From: a virus
Virus record (IMG/VR): IMGVR_UViG_3300048930_000256
Location: 1 to 54,057 of that record
Direction: 5' to 3' (one strand)
DNA length: 54,057 nt
How positions within the stretch are numbered: position 1 is the first letter of the stretch; every line of letters starts with the position of its first letter. This document shows, piece by piece, positions 32,561 through 40,974 of the stretch. The position numbers and the translations under genes were made by a program. Below the pieces are notes generated by a model. The model saw nothing but the letters and a program-made list of their open reading frames with translations. It was not told the DNA's origin and did no database searches.

Positions 32561-33262
32561 ATGGCAGATAATGTCGATAGGCAAACAACAATGCACTTGG
32601 AACACTTCAGGCCTGCTGGAGATACCACTCCATATATTCAAATAGTTGGAGAGCCTGCTGACAGAGCTTCACTATTTATGAAGCTCGCTCAACTCAATAA
32701 GAGCTTGAAGAAAATCAAGCACACTGGGAACTTCGACGCTGGTAATACTAAGTATAGCTACGCAACTGAGTCAGATGTTATTGAGCCAATAGCAGCGGTG
32801 CTTGGAAAGGTTGGACTAGCAACTGTTCCAAATGTCGTTGAACAGTGGTGGCACGATATACCAAGTAAGTACAACATCAATAGGGTTTGCACGGTTCATG
32901 CGCAGCTTCTCATTGGTGACACTGATACTGGCGCATATATCGTAGCGCACACATACTCAACAGCAGCAAATGGGGACAAGGCTTCTAACGCTGCATTTAC
33001 CACGGCAATCAAGTACCTGCTTGCAAAACTAACATTGGTTGCTTTCGGAGATGATGCTGATGAATACAGCATTGATGGCAAGAAGGCGGCAGCCCCTCGC
33101 TCTGCAACAAAAGCCAAGCTCGACGCTCTACACAAGAAGGTAAAGGAAGCTGGAGCTGAAGATGCTGTGAAGAAGTACCTGAAAGACAACACTGTTTCTT
33201 GGAGCAAGATGACAGAGCAGCAGGTGCAGGACGTAGAAAAAATAATCGAACAAGGAAGCTGA
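32561..33262 (+). CDS. ERF-family single-strand annealing protein
   Basis: 233 residues. YSYATESDVIEPIAAVLGKVGLATVPNV followed by NGDKASNAAFTTAIKYLL is the ERF superfamily signature. ERF proteins pair complementary single strands. A C-terminal helical extension (about 165-230) may contact SSB or the nuclease. The gene starts three bases after the nuclease stop. Confidence 0.88.
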   Translation: MADNVDRQTTMHLEHFRPAGDTTPYIQIVGEPADRASLFMKLAQLNKSLKKIKHTGNFDAGNTKYSYATESDVIEPIAAVLGKVGLATVPNVVEQWWHDIPSKYNINRVCTVHAQLLIGDTDTGAYIVAHTYSTAANGDKASNAAFTTAIKYLLAKLTLVAFGDDADEYSIDGKKAAAPRSATKAKLDALHKKVKEAGAEDAVKKYLKDNTVSWSKMTEQQVQDVEKIIEQGS

Positions 33263-33264
33263 CG

Positions 33265-33480
33265 GTGGCAGACAAGTACGCCCATAAGAAACCATACAAA
33301 GAGAAGGTGTTGCCAAACAAAAAGCTTAGGCAATGCTTTAGTGTATCCGGAGCATCAAAGGCGGCATACCCAAATATAACGGTAGCCAATGAGTACGCTG
33401 AGAAGTATGGTCTTAGGGCGTACTTGTGTCCCGTATGTAGAAAATATCATTTGACAAAGAAGGGAGTTAGTTGTGATTAG
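33265..33480 (+). CDS. Zinc-ribbon protein
   Basis: 71 residues from the GTG at 33265, just after the annealing gene. The end, RAYLCPVCRKYHLTKK, is a short CPxC-x-x-(W/Y)HLT motif common in actinophage small proteins. The N-terminal part is basic. The longer in-frame ORF upstream overlaps the annealing gene and is rejected. Confidence 0.7.
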   Translation: MADKYAHKKPYKEKVLPNKKLRQCFSVSGASKAAYPNITVANEYAEKYGLRAYLCPVCRKYHLTKKGVSCD

Positions 33481-33856
33481 TGAGCGTGATGTTTGGGCGC
33501 ATGTTTATGCGTATGACACGATGAGCGATAGTAATGAGGACGAGTTTGATGCAGATGTGCAGCTTGCGCACGTTGATGACGAGGTATTCGGCGAGTGGTT
33601 TGAGCGCAAGGTTTTACTTGGCCATGTGAGCCGTGATGGGAAGATTTTTCATCCTGAGCTTGCGTGGTTTGTGCGCACGTACTTCCCGCTATCTACTATC
33701 CAGCTTGTTGGTGCCAATGTGCTTGTCTGTGACAGGTGTTTTAGTAGCGGTAGCCGCCCGAATGGTAGCGGCATTGTGAGCGATGTTGAGGTTGAGGATT
33801 GCGATGATTGCGACGGCACGGGCATTGTTGCCGTTAATGGAGGGGCAGCACGATGA
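33473..33856 (+). CDS. Early protein with DnaJ-like zinc pairs
   Basis: 127 residues from a GTG overlapping the previous gene by 8 bp. The C-terminus has CDRCFSSGSRPNGSG and CDDCDGTGIVA, like a single DnaJ-type CxxCxGxG unit. The N-terminus has a FGEWFERKVLLGHVSRDGK segment. Codon use here favours GTG/GCG-type codons more than the 24-28 kb genes. Confidence 0.65.
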   Translation: MISERDVWAHVYAYDTMSDSNEDEFDADVQLAHVDDEVFGEWFERKVLLGHVSRDGKIFHPELAWFVRTYFPLSTIQLVGANVLVCDRCFSSGSRPNGSGIVSDVEVEDCDDCDGTGIVAVNGGAAR

Positions 33857-34437
33857 CACTGATTACTAGACAGCCAGACGATTTTCGGGTCGGCGATAGA
33901 GTGTACGACACTGAGCATAATACGATTCACCGTATAACATGGATTACTGATGATATGTGTGAGCTTGATGATTCTGGGGCTTCTACGCACAAGAAGCTAT
34001 TATTACGCGTTATTAAGCCGGGGGAGACTATCCCTAAAGGCGCAACTGTTCGCAGGATAACCGCCAGTGGATTAGCAGAACCGTTTGAAACAATGTACGA
34101 TACTACTCAGGTAGGCAGCGGCGGTATCCATGTTCTTGTTTCCCTCCCCGAACCAGAAGAAGAATTAGAAGATGTCAAGCAGGTGGCTGATGCGCCTATG
34201 CCGGCTAGTACAGGCACACAGTTAGCGGTTGATAGAAGTCCTGCTGGGGAACGGAACACCTGCGATTCCCCAGTGGGCACGGTTTCAAATGATGCGATTC
34301 TGCAAGCCGCCGCAACAATCTACGCGGGTACCGACACCTTTCTAGGTGCAGAAAAAATTACAGTATGGGCGGCGCGTACAGCTCGTGAATTAGCTGACCT
34401 AATCACACAGAAAGAAGGGATAGACCAATGGATTTAG
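33853..34437 (+). CDS. Early protein, unknown function
   Basis: 194 residues with ATGA coupling. The N-terminal half looks like a small beta barrel (FRVGDRVYDTEHNTIHRITWI), then a Pro/Glu/Ala-rich linker (SLPEPEEELEDVKQ) and a C-terminal helix (AARTARELADLITQ). No family is recognised. Confidence 0.65.
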   Translation: MTLITRQPDDFRVGDRVYDTEHNTIHRITWITDDMCELDDSGASTHKKLLLRVIKPGETIPKGATVRRITASGLAEPFETMYDTTQVGSGGIHVLVSLPEPEEELEDVKQVADAPMPASTGTQLAVDRSPAGERNTCDSPVGTVSNDAILQAAATIYAGTDTFLGAEKITVWAARTARELADLITQKEGIDQWI

Positions 34438-34604
34438 CAAAATATCTGGACGAACTCGCAAACCGCATAAACGACGATATGGATTACGTGCAAGATTCCT
34501 ATGCAGGGGAAAGTAGAGAACGGAGGTATGACACGCTGTGGTGTATTAAAAGTGTTATACAACACGCCTCCGAACTCGCAGCGAAGGTAGAGGCAGACGC
34601 ATGA
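34428..34604 (+). CDS. Small helical early protein
   Basis: 58 residues, from an ATG with AAGGG upstream, overlapping the previous gene by 10 bp and the next by 4 bp (ATGA). The sequence (YLDELANRINDDMDYVQD, IQHASELAAKVEADA) is helical and acidic. It is coupled on both sides, which supports it as a real gene. Confidence 0.65.
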   Translation: MDLAKYLDELANRINDDMDYVQDSYAGESRERRYDTLWCIKSVIQHASELAAKVEADA

Positions 34605-34879
34605 CAGCAATGATGCAGAACAAGACGCGCAAGCCGTGGGCACGAGGCGAGTTTGCGGAACGAATCTACTGCCAGTCGTGTGGCTGGCGAGGACGCGAGT
34701 GGTCAAAGCTGAACCCATGTATCTGCCCAGAGTGCGGCGCATGGCGTGGGCTTCCAGCAGGCGTGACCCGTGGAGACTGGGATACCGAGGTTAGTCGGTG
34801 GGAGTGGTTCCCGTTGCGCGGCATGGTATGGAGGCGTAGCGAACATGACAGGCACGTTGAGGTTGACGTATGGCCTTGA
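34601..34879 (+). CDS. Zinc-ribbon protein
   Basis: 92 residues. IYCQSCGWRGREWSKLNPCICPECGAWRG is a four-cysteine ribbon. The remainder is Trp/Arg-rich (EVSRWEWFPLRGMVWRR). ATGA coupling to the previous gene. Confidence 0.7.
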   Translation: MTAMMQNKTRKPWARGEFAERIYCQSCGWRGREWSKLNPCICPECGAWRGLPAGVTRGDWDTEVSRWEWFPLRGMVWRRSEHDRHVEVDVWP

Positions 34880-35298
34880 TTCCTAAACAAGAACGCGACA
34901 AGATGCGGCCGGTCTACAGTATTGAAAACGAAGCTTATCGTGACGATTGCGATATTACTCGCATTTACTTGATTCAAGCACTCGATCATGCTGATGCGAT
35001 GGACGACCTACTCGCCGAGCGTGATGCTGAAATCAAAAGGCTTACTTTGCAGAACCATTGTTGCCGCCAGTTTAGCGACCTATCCGGCCTAACCGTGGAA
35101 GAAATCGAACGAGTAGGTTCGTGCGGGTGCGTACAAGCGAAGAGGTTGTTAGAGCGTATGGCGGACGCATTGAAAGCCACAATGAAGCACTTGCATCCAC
35201 ATGCAACAGGATCAACACCAGACGGGTTGGCTGATTTTGTGGAAGATTCGCTGGTTATCCTTGCGGAGTTTGACGCGATGAAACGAGGCAACCAATAA
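34870..35298 (+). CDS. Coiled-coil early protein, unknown function
   Basis: 142 residues. A helix DAMDDLLAERDAEIKRLTLQN leads to a CCRQF and CGCVQAKRLLERMADALK region. It overlaps both neighbours. No family is recognised. Confidence 0.65.
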   Translation: MALIPKQERDKMRPVYSIENEAYRDDCDITRIYLIQALDHADAMDDLLAERDAEIKRLTLQNHCCRQFSDLSGLTVEEIERVGSCGCVQAKRLLERMADALKATMKHLHPHATGSTPDGLADFVEDSLVILAEFDAMKRGNQ

Positions 35299-35549
35299 TG
35301 GGATACGCACAATACACGCTAAGTGACGGACGAGAAGCTGGATACGCAGTACAGGCAACATGTGATGAGCCAAACTGTGACGCTAAAATAGATCGTGGTA
35401 TGGCGTACTGCTGCTTACCAGTAGGAGGAGGCGAGCACGGTTGCGGCCACTATTTCTGTTCAGACCATTTGACCTATAGCCTTGACGTTCCGAAAGGCGA
35501 AAGCCAATCATGCTTTGAGTGTGACAAGCTGAACGGAGGCGCGGAATGA
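35298..35549 (+). CDS. Cysteine-rich zinc-binding protein
   Basis: 83 residues with about ten cysteines and several histidines (CDEPNCDAKIDRG, YCCLP, HGCGHYFCSDHL, CFECDKL). The pattern fits a zinc finger protein. It is typical of the small zinc proteins in this block. Confidence 0.7.
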   Translation: MGYAQYTLSDGREAGYAVQATCDEPNCDAKIDRGMAYCCLPVGGGEHGCGHYFCSDHLTYSLDVPKGESQSCFECDKLNGGAE

Positions 35550-35767
35550 GTATTCATATCGAAATAAACATTGATTGCGACGGTTGGTTAACGGCAGGAC
35601 AAGAATGTGAAATGCGCGCCAAACACATACAAGAAGAAGATAACACCGCTTTCCCAATGGATGAAGGGTGGGTGACAATATCCGACGGCTCGCTCGATGA
35701 TTATTCAGTTCAGGGTGAACACTATTGTGGGCCATGCGCGAAACGACTAGGAGTATCGGAAAAATGA
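35546..35767 (+). CDS. Small zinc-finger-like protein
   Basis: 73 residues with ATGA coupling. It has a CDGW...C pair near the start and YCGPCAKRLGV at the end. An acidic middle lies between. Function unknown. Confidence 0.65.
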   Translation: MSIHIEINIDCDGWLTAGQECEMRAKHIQEEDNTAFPMDEGWVTISDGSLDDYSVQGEHYCGPCAKRLGVSEK

Positions 35768-36021
35768 TGACCGTTCATGAACTAAAAATCCAGCCACAAT
35801 ACCTTAGAGCAATTCAGCGACACGAAAAACTATTCGAGGTACGCCTTAACGATAGAGGCTACCAAAAAGGCGATTACCTACACTTATGCGAGATAAGCGA
35901 AAAGAACGGCCTTCGCACAGGTCAATCAGAGTACGTCAAAGTCTTATATGTACACAGCGGGCTTGGTATGGCAGAGAATTATGTGTGTATGAGCATCGAA
36001 GTAATAAAGGACGCGGAATGA
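35764..36021 (+). CDS. DUF3850/ASCH-like protein
   Basis: 85 residues from the ATG at 35764 (ATGA coupling). VHELKIQPQYLRAIQRHEKLFEVRLNDRGYQKGDYLHL is the DUF3850 pattern, related to ASCH/PUA-like RNA-binding folds. The substrate is unknown. Confidence 0.8.
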   Translation: MMTVHELKIQPQYLRAIQRHEKLFEVRLNDRGYQKGDYLHLCEISEKNGLRTGQSEYVKVLYVHSGLGMAENYVCMSIEVIKDAE

Positions 36022-36236
36022 ATACCGTCAATATGAAGCTAGAAGGTACAAGCTACACAGCTACCGCGTACCGTTGGGATGGTGGATCAGTGGACATAAA
36101 TATCAGTAAGGATGATGGTGGTTGGGGTGGGTGCGGGCACCCGGGCTATATCTCCTTGACGCGCAATGATTTGGTCCTGCTACTCGCAGCGGTCGATTAT
36201 GAGCTTGGTATTGCAATGAAACGAGGCGCGGAATGA
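36018..36236 (+). CDS. Early protein, unknown function
   Basis: 72 residues from an ATG coupled to the previous gene. A glycine-rich centre (KDDGGWGGCGHPGYISL) is followed by a helix (LLLAAVDYELGIAMK). A longer in-frame ORF upstream overlaps the previous gene and is rejected. Confidence 0.6.
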   Translation: MNTVNMKLEGTSYTATAYRWDGGSVDINISKDDGGWGGCGHPGYISLTRNDLVLLLAAVDYELGIAMKRGAE

Positions 36237-36406
36237 ATGAGTATTCCCCGCTAGAAATTCTCGAAGATTATAAGTACAGCATGGCCTATGGATGCAGGGA
36301 GATTCTTCGTGAAATGAATAAACAAAATTACGGAAAAGCGAAAGAAATGATTGAGCGACTGATATTTGATTATGGTAAAGAAGATGATGTGGGGTATCGC
36401 GGATGA
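36233..36406 (+). CDS. Small helical early protein
   Basis: 57 residues with GCGGA upstream and ATGA coupling to both neighbours. It is helical (EILEDYKYSMAYGCREIL, KAKEMIERLIFDYG). No family is recognised. Confidence 0.6.
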   Translation: MNEYSPLEILEDYKYSMAYGCREILREMNKQNYGKAKEMIERLIFDYGKEDDVGYRG

Positions 36407-36843
36407 CTATATTCAGACGCAAGAACAACAAGCAAAAACAGCTCGCGTCGAAGCATGTCGTGCAATCCGCAGAAGCAGGCTTCCCACAGGTATCAGGAGA
36501 GATTCGAGACGCGATTCGTGAGGATATTAAAAAGCTCAAGCGCGAACTAGCACAGGGCGGCTACTTCACAGGATTTAAGCCAATCATCATGCACGAGAAG
36601 GAATCTATTATGCGAAATTGCGGCTGCCAAAACCGTCACAGATGCAGTTATCATGAAGGGCACGTAGACGGTTATGCACAAGCGGAGAAAGACATCGCAA
36701 ACGCGATACGCACCGGCCGAATCGTTTCAAACATGCAACCCGCAACAGGTGACGATTGCGCTCATGGTGTGATCAGCTATCACGACTGCACTGAATGTAT
36801 CGCAGAGGGCATCGAACATGGCGAGCATCGGAGTAGCAAATGA
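36403..36843 (+). CDS. Early protein with Cys/His cluster
   Basis: 146 residues. Basic N-terminus (FRRKNNKQKQLASKH), then a CGCQNRHRCSYHEGHVDGY segment and a late CAHGVISYHDCTECI segment. The two cysteine/histidine groups could hold zinc. Function unknown. Confidence 0.65.
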   Translation: MTIFRRKNNKQKQLASKHVVQSAEAGFPQVSGEIRDAIREDIKKLKRELAQGGYFTGFKPIIMHEKESIMRNCGCQNRHRCSYHEGHVDGYAQAEKDIANAIRTGRIVSNMQPATGDDCAHGVISYHDCTECIAEGIEHGEHRSSK

Positions 36844-36986
36844 ATACACCCTGCCCAAACTGGGATGACGGCAGACACAACTGGCTTCAAGGTGGCAACG
36901 TATGGTGGAGAGCATGGCACAAACTAACGCCGTGGAAACGCTACCGAGTGTGTGTTAGCTGCGGATACAAGGAGTATACAAAGTGA
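36840..36986 (+). CDS. Small zinc-ribbon protein
   Basis: 48 residues with ATGA coupling. Cysteines near each end (PCPNW and CVSCGYKEY) frame a Trp-rich core (NVWWRAWHKL). Too short for long-ORF callers, but it lies between two coupled genes. Confidence 0.6.
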   Translation: MNTPCPNWDDGRHNWLQGGNVWWRAWHKLTPWKRYRVCVSCGYKEYTK

Positions 36987-37198
36987 GTATTCCTCGGCAA
37001 CATACATGCCATAAATGTGGTTGGTGCTACTACATCATGGAAGATTTGTCGCAGCCTGATTATATGCGCCGGATAGCACAATACGGTCTGCCGTTGTCGT
37101 GTGCGTGGTCGAATCTATGGCTAGGCATCGCGTACGCTTTAGGTATTCCGCGATTAGTGGATTGGTTGAGTAAGACCATACGAAAATGGAACACATGA
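36983..37198 (+). CDS. Zinc-motif protein with hydrophobic helix
   Basis: 71 residues from a GTG coupled to the upstream stop. CHKCGWCYYIM at the start and SNLWLGIAYALGIPRLVDWL later. It could be a peripheral membrane protein. Function unknown. Confidence 0.6.
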   Translation: MSIPRQHTCHKCGWCYYIMEDLSQPDYMRRIAQYGLPLSCAWSNLWLGIAYALGIPRLVDWLSKTIRKWNT

Positions 37199-37290
37199 GT
37201 GAATGGCTACTCGGACTTATGCTAGTACCACTACTCGGCTGGGTTCTATCATGCTGGGCAGAATCTAACAATCATACAGAACCAGATTAA
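37195..37290 (+). CDS. Membrane micro-protein (31 residues)
   Basis: An ATG coupled by ATGA encodes a single hydrophobic helix (WLLGLMLVPLLGWVLSCW) with a polar tail. A 34-residue start 9 bp upstream is possible. It is the last gene before a hairpin and a control gap. Confidence 0.5.
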   Translation: MSEWLLGLMLVPLLGWVLSCWAESNNHTEPD

Positions 37291-37300
37291 CAATCACATG

Positions 37301-37337
37301 AAAGTGAGCATGAAAGAGGCCATAACGCTCACTTTTG
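37301..37337 (+). terminator. Probable intrinsic terminator
   Basis: AAAGTGAGC (37301-37309) pairs perfectly with GCTCACTTT (37327-37335) over a 17-base loop, with TTTT at the end. It closes the early gene cluster. Confidence 0.6.
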
Positions 37338-37386
37338 CGTAAGCCTTACTAGAAGGTTTGCAGAGTAAGGGTTAGTAAGAGCTAGA

Positions 37387-37449
37387 CTTAGTGTTAAGCG
37401 GGTTAATAGCAATTGTATTTTCCATTAAACTGTATTTTCCAACACTAAG
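37387..37449. promoter_or_regulatory. Inverted repeat framing two direct repeats
   Basis: CTTAGTGTT (37387-37395) and AACACTAAG (37441-37449) are perfect complements. Between them TGTATTTTCCA occurs twice (37414-37424, 37431-37441). It lies upstream of the 37482 gene and the replication genes and may control them. The whole gap 37291-37481 has no gene. Confidence 0.55.
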
Positions 37450-37481
37450 AAAAAGGATATTCATAGACAAGGAGAAGATGA

Positions 37482-37763
37482 ATGATGTACGATGACCCAA
37501 TTAAAGTTATAGAGGAAATGTTTAACAAGGAGAGCAATGAGTCGTACGAGGCTGGCCAAGAGAACACGGTCGATGATATATGCCGCTGGCTTGAAAAACA
37601 GTCTAGGTATTGGAATGGCCGGTCTATAAATGCGGAGAATGATATTAGTGATCGCAGGTTCTATGATCGTGCGATTTTTTGCAAAGACCTTGCCCATGAT
37701 ATACGGGCTGGCAAGTACAAGAATTGTTTCGGCGTAGTATTCAAGGCAGGAGAAGATGAATAA
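37482..37763 (+). CDS. Protein preceding the replication genes, unknown function
   Basis: 93 residues with AAGGAG upstream. It is mainly helical and acidic (DPIKVIEEMFNKESNESY, DRRFYDRAIFCKDLAHDI). No family is recognised. Confidence 0.65.
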   Translation: MMYDDPIKVIEEMFNKESNESYEAGQENTVDDICRWLEKQSRYWNGRSINAENDISDRRFYDRAIFCKDLAHDIRAGKYKNCFGVVFKAGEDE

Positions 37764-37885
37764 TGACTAGCCGCAAGATGCCGTTATTATGCAGGCTTGG
37801 TCTACACCGCTGGCTGTATGGTAGGAATATCCTGCGATATAGGACGTGTAGTCGTTGTGCGAGTAGGGAGATTTTGAACGGATGA
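37763..37885 (+). CDS. Small zinc-binding protein
   Basis: 40 residues. The pattern LCRLGLHRWLYGRN...RTCSRCA is a C-x-x-G-x-H-x-W...C-x-x-C ribbon common in actinophages. It is coupled on both sides by TAATG and ATGA overlaps. Confidence 0.65.
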   Translation: MTSRKMPLLCRLGLHRWLYGRNILRYRTCSRCASREILNG

Positions 37886-38076
37886 GCATGTACGGCGACA
37901 CACCCTGCGAGATATGCGGGGCACATACAGATTACTGCATCATTCAGTATGGTGCTACAGTTCATTGCGGGGTTCCTTGTACGAGGATTCGTGGTAATAA
38001 CGATGAGACTGTGAGAGAACTCAAAGCGGAGGCGGATATTATGTTGCAGATAAGGAGTGAAAATGAGCAGAAGTGA
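37882..38076 (+). CDS. Small zinc-motif protein
   Basis: 64 residues with CEICGAHTDYC and HCGVPC pairs. The C-terminal part is a helix (DETVRELKAEADIML). Coupled by ATGA. Function unknown. Confidence 0.65.
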   Translation: MSMYGDTPCEICGAHTDYCIIQYGATVHCGVPCTRIRGNNDETVRELKAEADIMLQIRSENEQK

Positions 38077-38299
38077 AGAAGATTGGAATGAGGCTCGCAG
38101 CCGTGTGATTGAGGCGCGCAGGCTCTTGCGAGAATCCATAGAGCTTATTGACGACTTTCCCGTGGGTTTTTCTGAGGAGACATATACTGATTTTCAGAAA
38201 GCTATCAGCCTGTTTCGTGAGATGGAGGGCTTCTACAATCGTGCGATAGGTGCGCTCACCGTCACCATCTTTGATGATGCCGTAGATAACCATAAATAG
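38063..38299 (+). CDS. Helical protein upstream of the helicase, unknown function
   Basis: 78 residues from the ATG at 38063, which has AAGGAG; a GTG two codons earlier is possible. The whole protein is helical (ARSRVIEARRLLRESIEL, FQKAISLFREMEGFYNRAI). It is the last small gene before the helicase. A loader or regulator role is only a guess. Confidence 0.6.
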   Translation: MSRSEEDWNEARSRVIEARRLLRESIELIDDFPVGFSEETYTDFQKAISLFREMEGFYNRAIGALTVTIFDDAVDNHK

Positions 38300-38348
38300 A
38301 ATTGGTATTCTTTAATGAATAGTTTCGGCAGCGAAGGGAGCCAAGGGA

Positions 38349-39632
38349 ATGTCAGAAAGCGCACGGGCGATAATAGCGCAAGCAATAAAGGGTGATAGAG
38401 ACACGAGCTTATTGGTTGGAAGCATAGAGCCATCTTGGATAGAAGACCAGCATTGTTATGCAATCATCTCAACAATAATAGACCTGTCTATATCTGGCAA
38501 ACCTATAACGCCAAAGACAATAGCATCGCGCATAGCAGGTGTCATAGATAGAAAAGAGTGCGCCTCGCTATTCTCATCGCAGGCGGCAGTAAAGGAATAT
38601 GTTGAGTCGTGCGAGAATCCAGACGGCTCGCGCATAGAATCGCACATAGAGCAAATCAAGCTCGACTACACAAGGTCTTCAATAATTGCTGGCGCCAAGA
38701 GGGTGGTAGATAGCCTGCCAAAATACCAGACAGCAGAAGAAGCTGCATCAAGCTCGATAGAAATAATGGCTTCAGGCATGACCTCAACCATTGGTGACGG
38801 TGGCGCTGTCGATAGCATGAAGGCAATTGACTCTTGGCTAAAGAGCAGGGAGGAAGCGTCGTTCATTAGGTCGTGGGACTTCCCTTTCCAGACATGGCAG
38901 AAGCGGGCGAAGTTCAAGCAGAGTGAGATACTTGTCTTTGCAGCTCCATCAGAAAGCGGGAAGAGCTGGTTCGGCGACCAGATGCTAGAGCGCGGCTGCA
39001 AGTCAGGCTCTCGCGTTGCACTGTTCACTGGCGAGATGACGCCAGAAGAGCATATAGAGCGGCTAGTAAAGATGGGCGGGTATAGTAGTGACGAGCTTGA
39101 TTCTGACAGGGCGAAGAGGCGGCTGGCAGATATAGCCTCGTGGGACTTCACTATCTATGATGGCCTAATAACCATAGATAGGATTCGCGCTGCATGTGTT
39201 CGTGCAAGAGCCATAGGCAGGCCGTATCACATGGTCATCGTAGACCACGTACACCTTATGGCCTTCGAGGGTAAGAATGGGTACAGAATAGCCCTAAACG
39301 ATGCGATGTCTATATTCAAGGGCGAGATAGCTAACAAGGAAAAGTGTGGCGTTGTATTACTATGCCAATTGAGGAAGCCGGAAAACTCAGACCCATCAAG
39401 GCGGCCACGCAAGAGTGACATCAGGGAGAGTGCGGCAATAGAGAATATCGCTGACTGGATATTCCTCATGGCTCGCAACAATGATGACGATGTTGATAGC
39501 ACAGAAAGCACTATATGGTGTGACAAGCGTAGGGGCGGCAGAAGGTTCCCGACTATCGGTGTGGAAATACACCCTAAGTTAAACCGGCTTGTAGAGATAC
39601 CAGCGGGGTTCGCGCCGACAATGATTGTTTGA
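38349..39632 (+). CDS. DnaB-like replicative helicase
   Basis: 427 residues with AAGGGA upstream. The N-terminal helical domain (about 1-110) is followed by a RecA-type ATPase domain: Walker A APSESGKS (199-206), FTGEM (226-230) with catalytic Glu 229, Walker B MVIVDH (295-300), and CQLRKP for the sensor region. It unwinds DNA at the replication fork. SSB follows. No primase or polymerase gene is seen, so the host is likely to supply them. Confidence 0.9.
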   Translation: MSESARAIIAQAIKGDRDTSLLVGSIEPSWIEDQHCYAIISTIIDLSISGKPITPKTIASRIAGVIDRKECASLFSSQAAVKEYVESCENPDGSRIESHIEQIKLDYTRSSIIAGAKRVVDSLPKYQTAEEAASSSIEIMASGMTSTIGDGGAVDSMKAIDSWLKSREEASFIRSWDFPFQTWQKRAKFKQSEILVFAAPSESGKSWFGDQMLERGCKSGSRVALFTGEMTPEEHIERLVKMGGYSSDELDSDRAKRRLADIASWDFTIYDGLITIDRIRAACVRARAIGRPYHMVIVDHVHLMAFEGKNGYRIALNDAMSIFKGEIANKEKCGVVLLCQLRKPENSDPSRRPRKSDIRESAAIENIADWIFLMARNNDDDVDSTESTIWCDKRRGGRRFPTIGVEIHPKLNRLVEIPAGFAPTMIV

Positions 39633-39678
39633 TACAATCACCATCGTAATCGATAAGCAGCAATAGAAGGGGCACTAG

Positions 39679-40047
39679 ATGTTCAAGAACGAAGTATCAC
39701 TAGAAGGAATCCTCAAATGGGAGCCAAAGAAGTTTGACCCAAAGCAGGACGGGCAAAAGCCAATTATGGTATTTGCACTAGAGCAGACGCAGGAGAACAC
39801 TGACCGTCGCAGCCTATTTCATTGCAAGGCGTATGGAGACCTTGCCGGCACACTGGCGCAAGAGAACCTTTCACAAGGAGACCGCATCCTTGTCGAAGGC
39901 CGGCTGAACGAATCTAAGTGGAAAGACAAGCAGACCGACGAGTGGAAAAGCCGTATCGAAGTTTGGGCGCGTAAGGTTGAGTTTGTGGACAGGGTTGCTG
40001 CTGGCGTCGCGGCTGGCGGGGATGACTTTGATGACATTCCATTCTAG
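39679..40047 (+). CDS. ssb: Single-stranded DNA-binding protein
   Basis: 122 residues with an OB-fold pattern (SLEGILKWEPKKF, LFHCKAYGDLAGTLAQ, GDRILVEGRLN) and an acidic tail DDFDDIPF that is the SSB docking tip for partner proteins. It protects single strands during replication and recombination with the ERF protein. Confidence 0.92.
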   Translation: MFKNEVSLEGILKWEPKKFDPKQDGQKPIMVFALEQTQENTDRRSLFHCKAYGDLAGTLAQENLSQGDRILVEGRLNESKWKDKQTDEWKSRIEVWARKVEFVDRVAAGVAAGGDDFDDIPF

Positions 40048-40050
40048 TCG

Positions 40051-40326
40051 ATGAGAAAAAAGAGTGATGAACACCGTGGCGCAGAGTGGCTTCTTTATAG
40101 GAAGACGCTCGCGCTCGGTGACATCATTGATGAGTATGAGTCTGCAAAGATGCTTGGCATAACAGTCCACACATTTAGGGATGCCAAATATAAGGGGCAT
40201 ATATTCGGCCTTGATTTCCCAGAGCCGATATTTAGTTCGCAGAACAAATCGATATGGCTTATGTCTGAAATGCAGGACTTAGCTCGAAAGCATAGAGCAA
40301 AGAGGGCGGCAAGGAGAAAGCGATGA
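40051..40326 (+). CDS. Excisionase-like DNA-binding protein
   Basis: 91 residues. DEYESAKMLGITVHTFRDAKY followed by FGLDFPEPIFSSQNKSIWL has the layout of a small winged-helix DNA-binding protein. The C-terminus is strongly basic (RKHRAKRAARRKR). It overlaps the kinase gene by 4 bp. Confidence 0.7.
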   Translation: MRKKSDEHRGAEWLLYRKTLALGDIIDEYESAKMLGITVHTFRDAKYKGHIFGLDFPEPIFSSQNKSIWLMSEMQDLARKHRAKRAARRKR

Positions 40327-40952
40327 CTGTTTTGGTTGGCATTACAGGTAGGGCTGGCTGTGGGAAAGACACTGCGGTATCGATTATAGAGCAGATATAT
40401 CCAGCTAAGACAGTGGTTCAACTGTCGTTCACAAAGAAGCTTAAAGAGTCTACGGCTGCGCTGCTTGGTATCAGTGTTGAAAAGCTGGAAGATTTGAAGC
40501 GGTACTATGACAAGCCGCTAATCACCGTGAGGGATAAGGATGGGACAATACTTACCGAGCATACGTTCCGCTCTATCCTACAGGTGAATGGCACCGAGGC
40601 TCACAGAGATATATTCGGTGAAGACTTCTGGGTAGAACAGGCCGAGAAGGAGATAAAGACATGTTCCGATATGAGCGTTGATATCATTGTCTTTCCAGAT
40701 GTTAGGTACGCTAACGAAGCGCAGCTCATACAAAAGTATGGCGGCATAATCATAAGTATTTCCAGCGACAATCACGAGATAGGGATTGACCACGGGACAG
40801 AGGTTCCTATACCAGACGAGCTGGTAGACGCTGCCATACACAACGGAAACTTTGATGATAATATGGCTACACTGACTTCTGATATACGAGACGCCCTGAA
40901 ATTGCTCGAATGGAATTCAGGCGTGTCATTACAAGGTTCTTTCGTACCTTAG
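40323..40952 (+). CDS. Deoxynucleoside monophosphate kinase
   Basis: 209 residues. P-loop GITGRAGCGKDT (6-17), RSILQVNGTEAHRDIFGEDFW (about 80-100) and PDVRYANEAQLI (about 125-137) match the T4 gp1-type dNMP kinase. It phosphorylates dNMPs to dNDPs for DNA synthesis. The C-terminus ends in a short unstructured tail. Confidence 0.88.
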   Translation: MTVLVGITGRAGCGKDTAVSIIEQIYPAKTVVQLSFTKKLKESTAALLGISVEKLEDLKRYYDKPLITVRDKDGTILTEHTFRSILQVNGTEAHRDIFGEDFWVEQAEKEIKTCSDMSVDIIVFPDVRYANEAQLIQKYGGIIISISSDNHEIGIDHGTEVPIPDELVDAAIHNGNFDDNMATLTSDIRDALKLLEWNSGVSLQGSFVP

Positions 40953-40974
40953 TGTTATACCTACTAATAACCTG

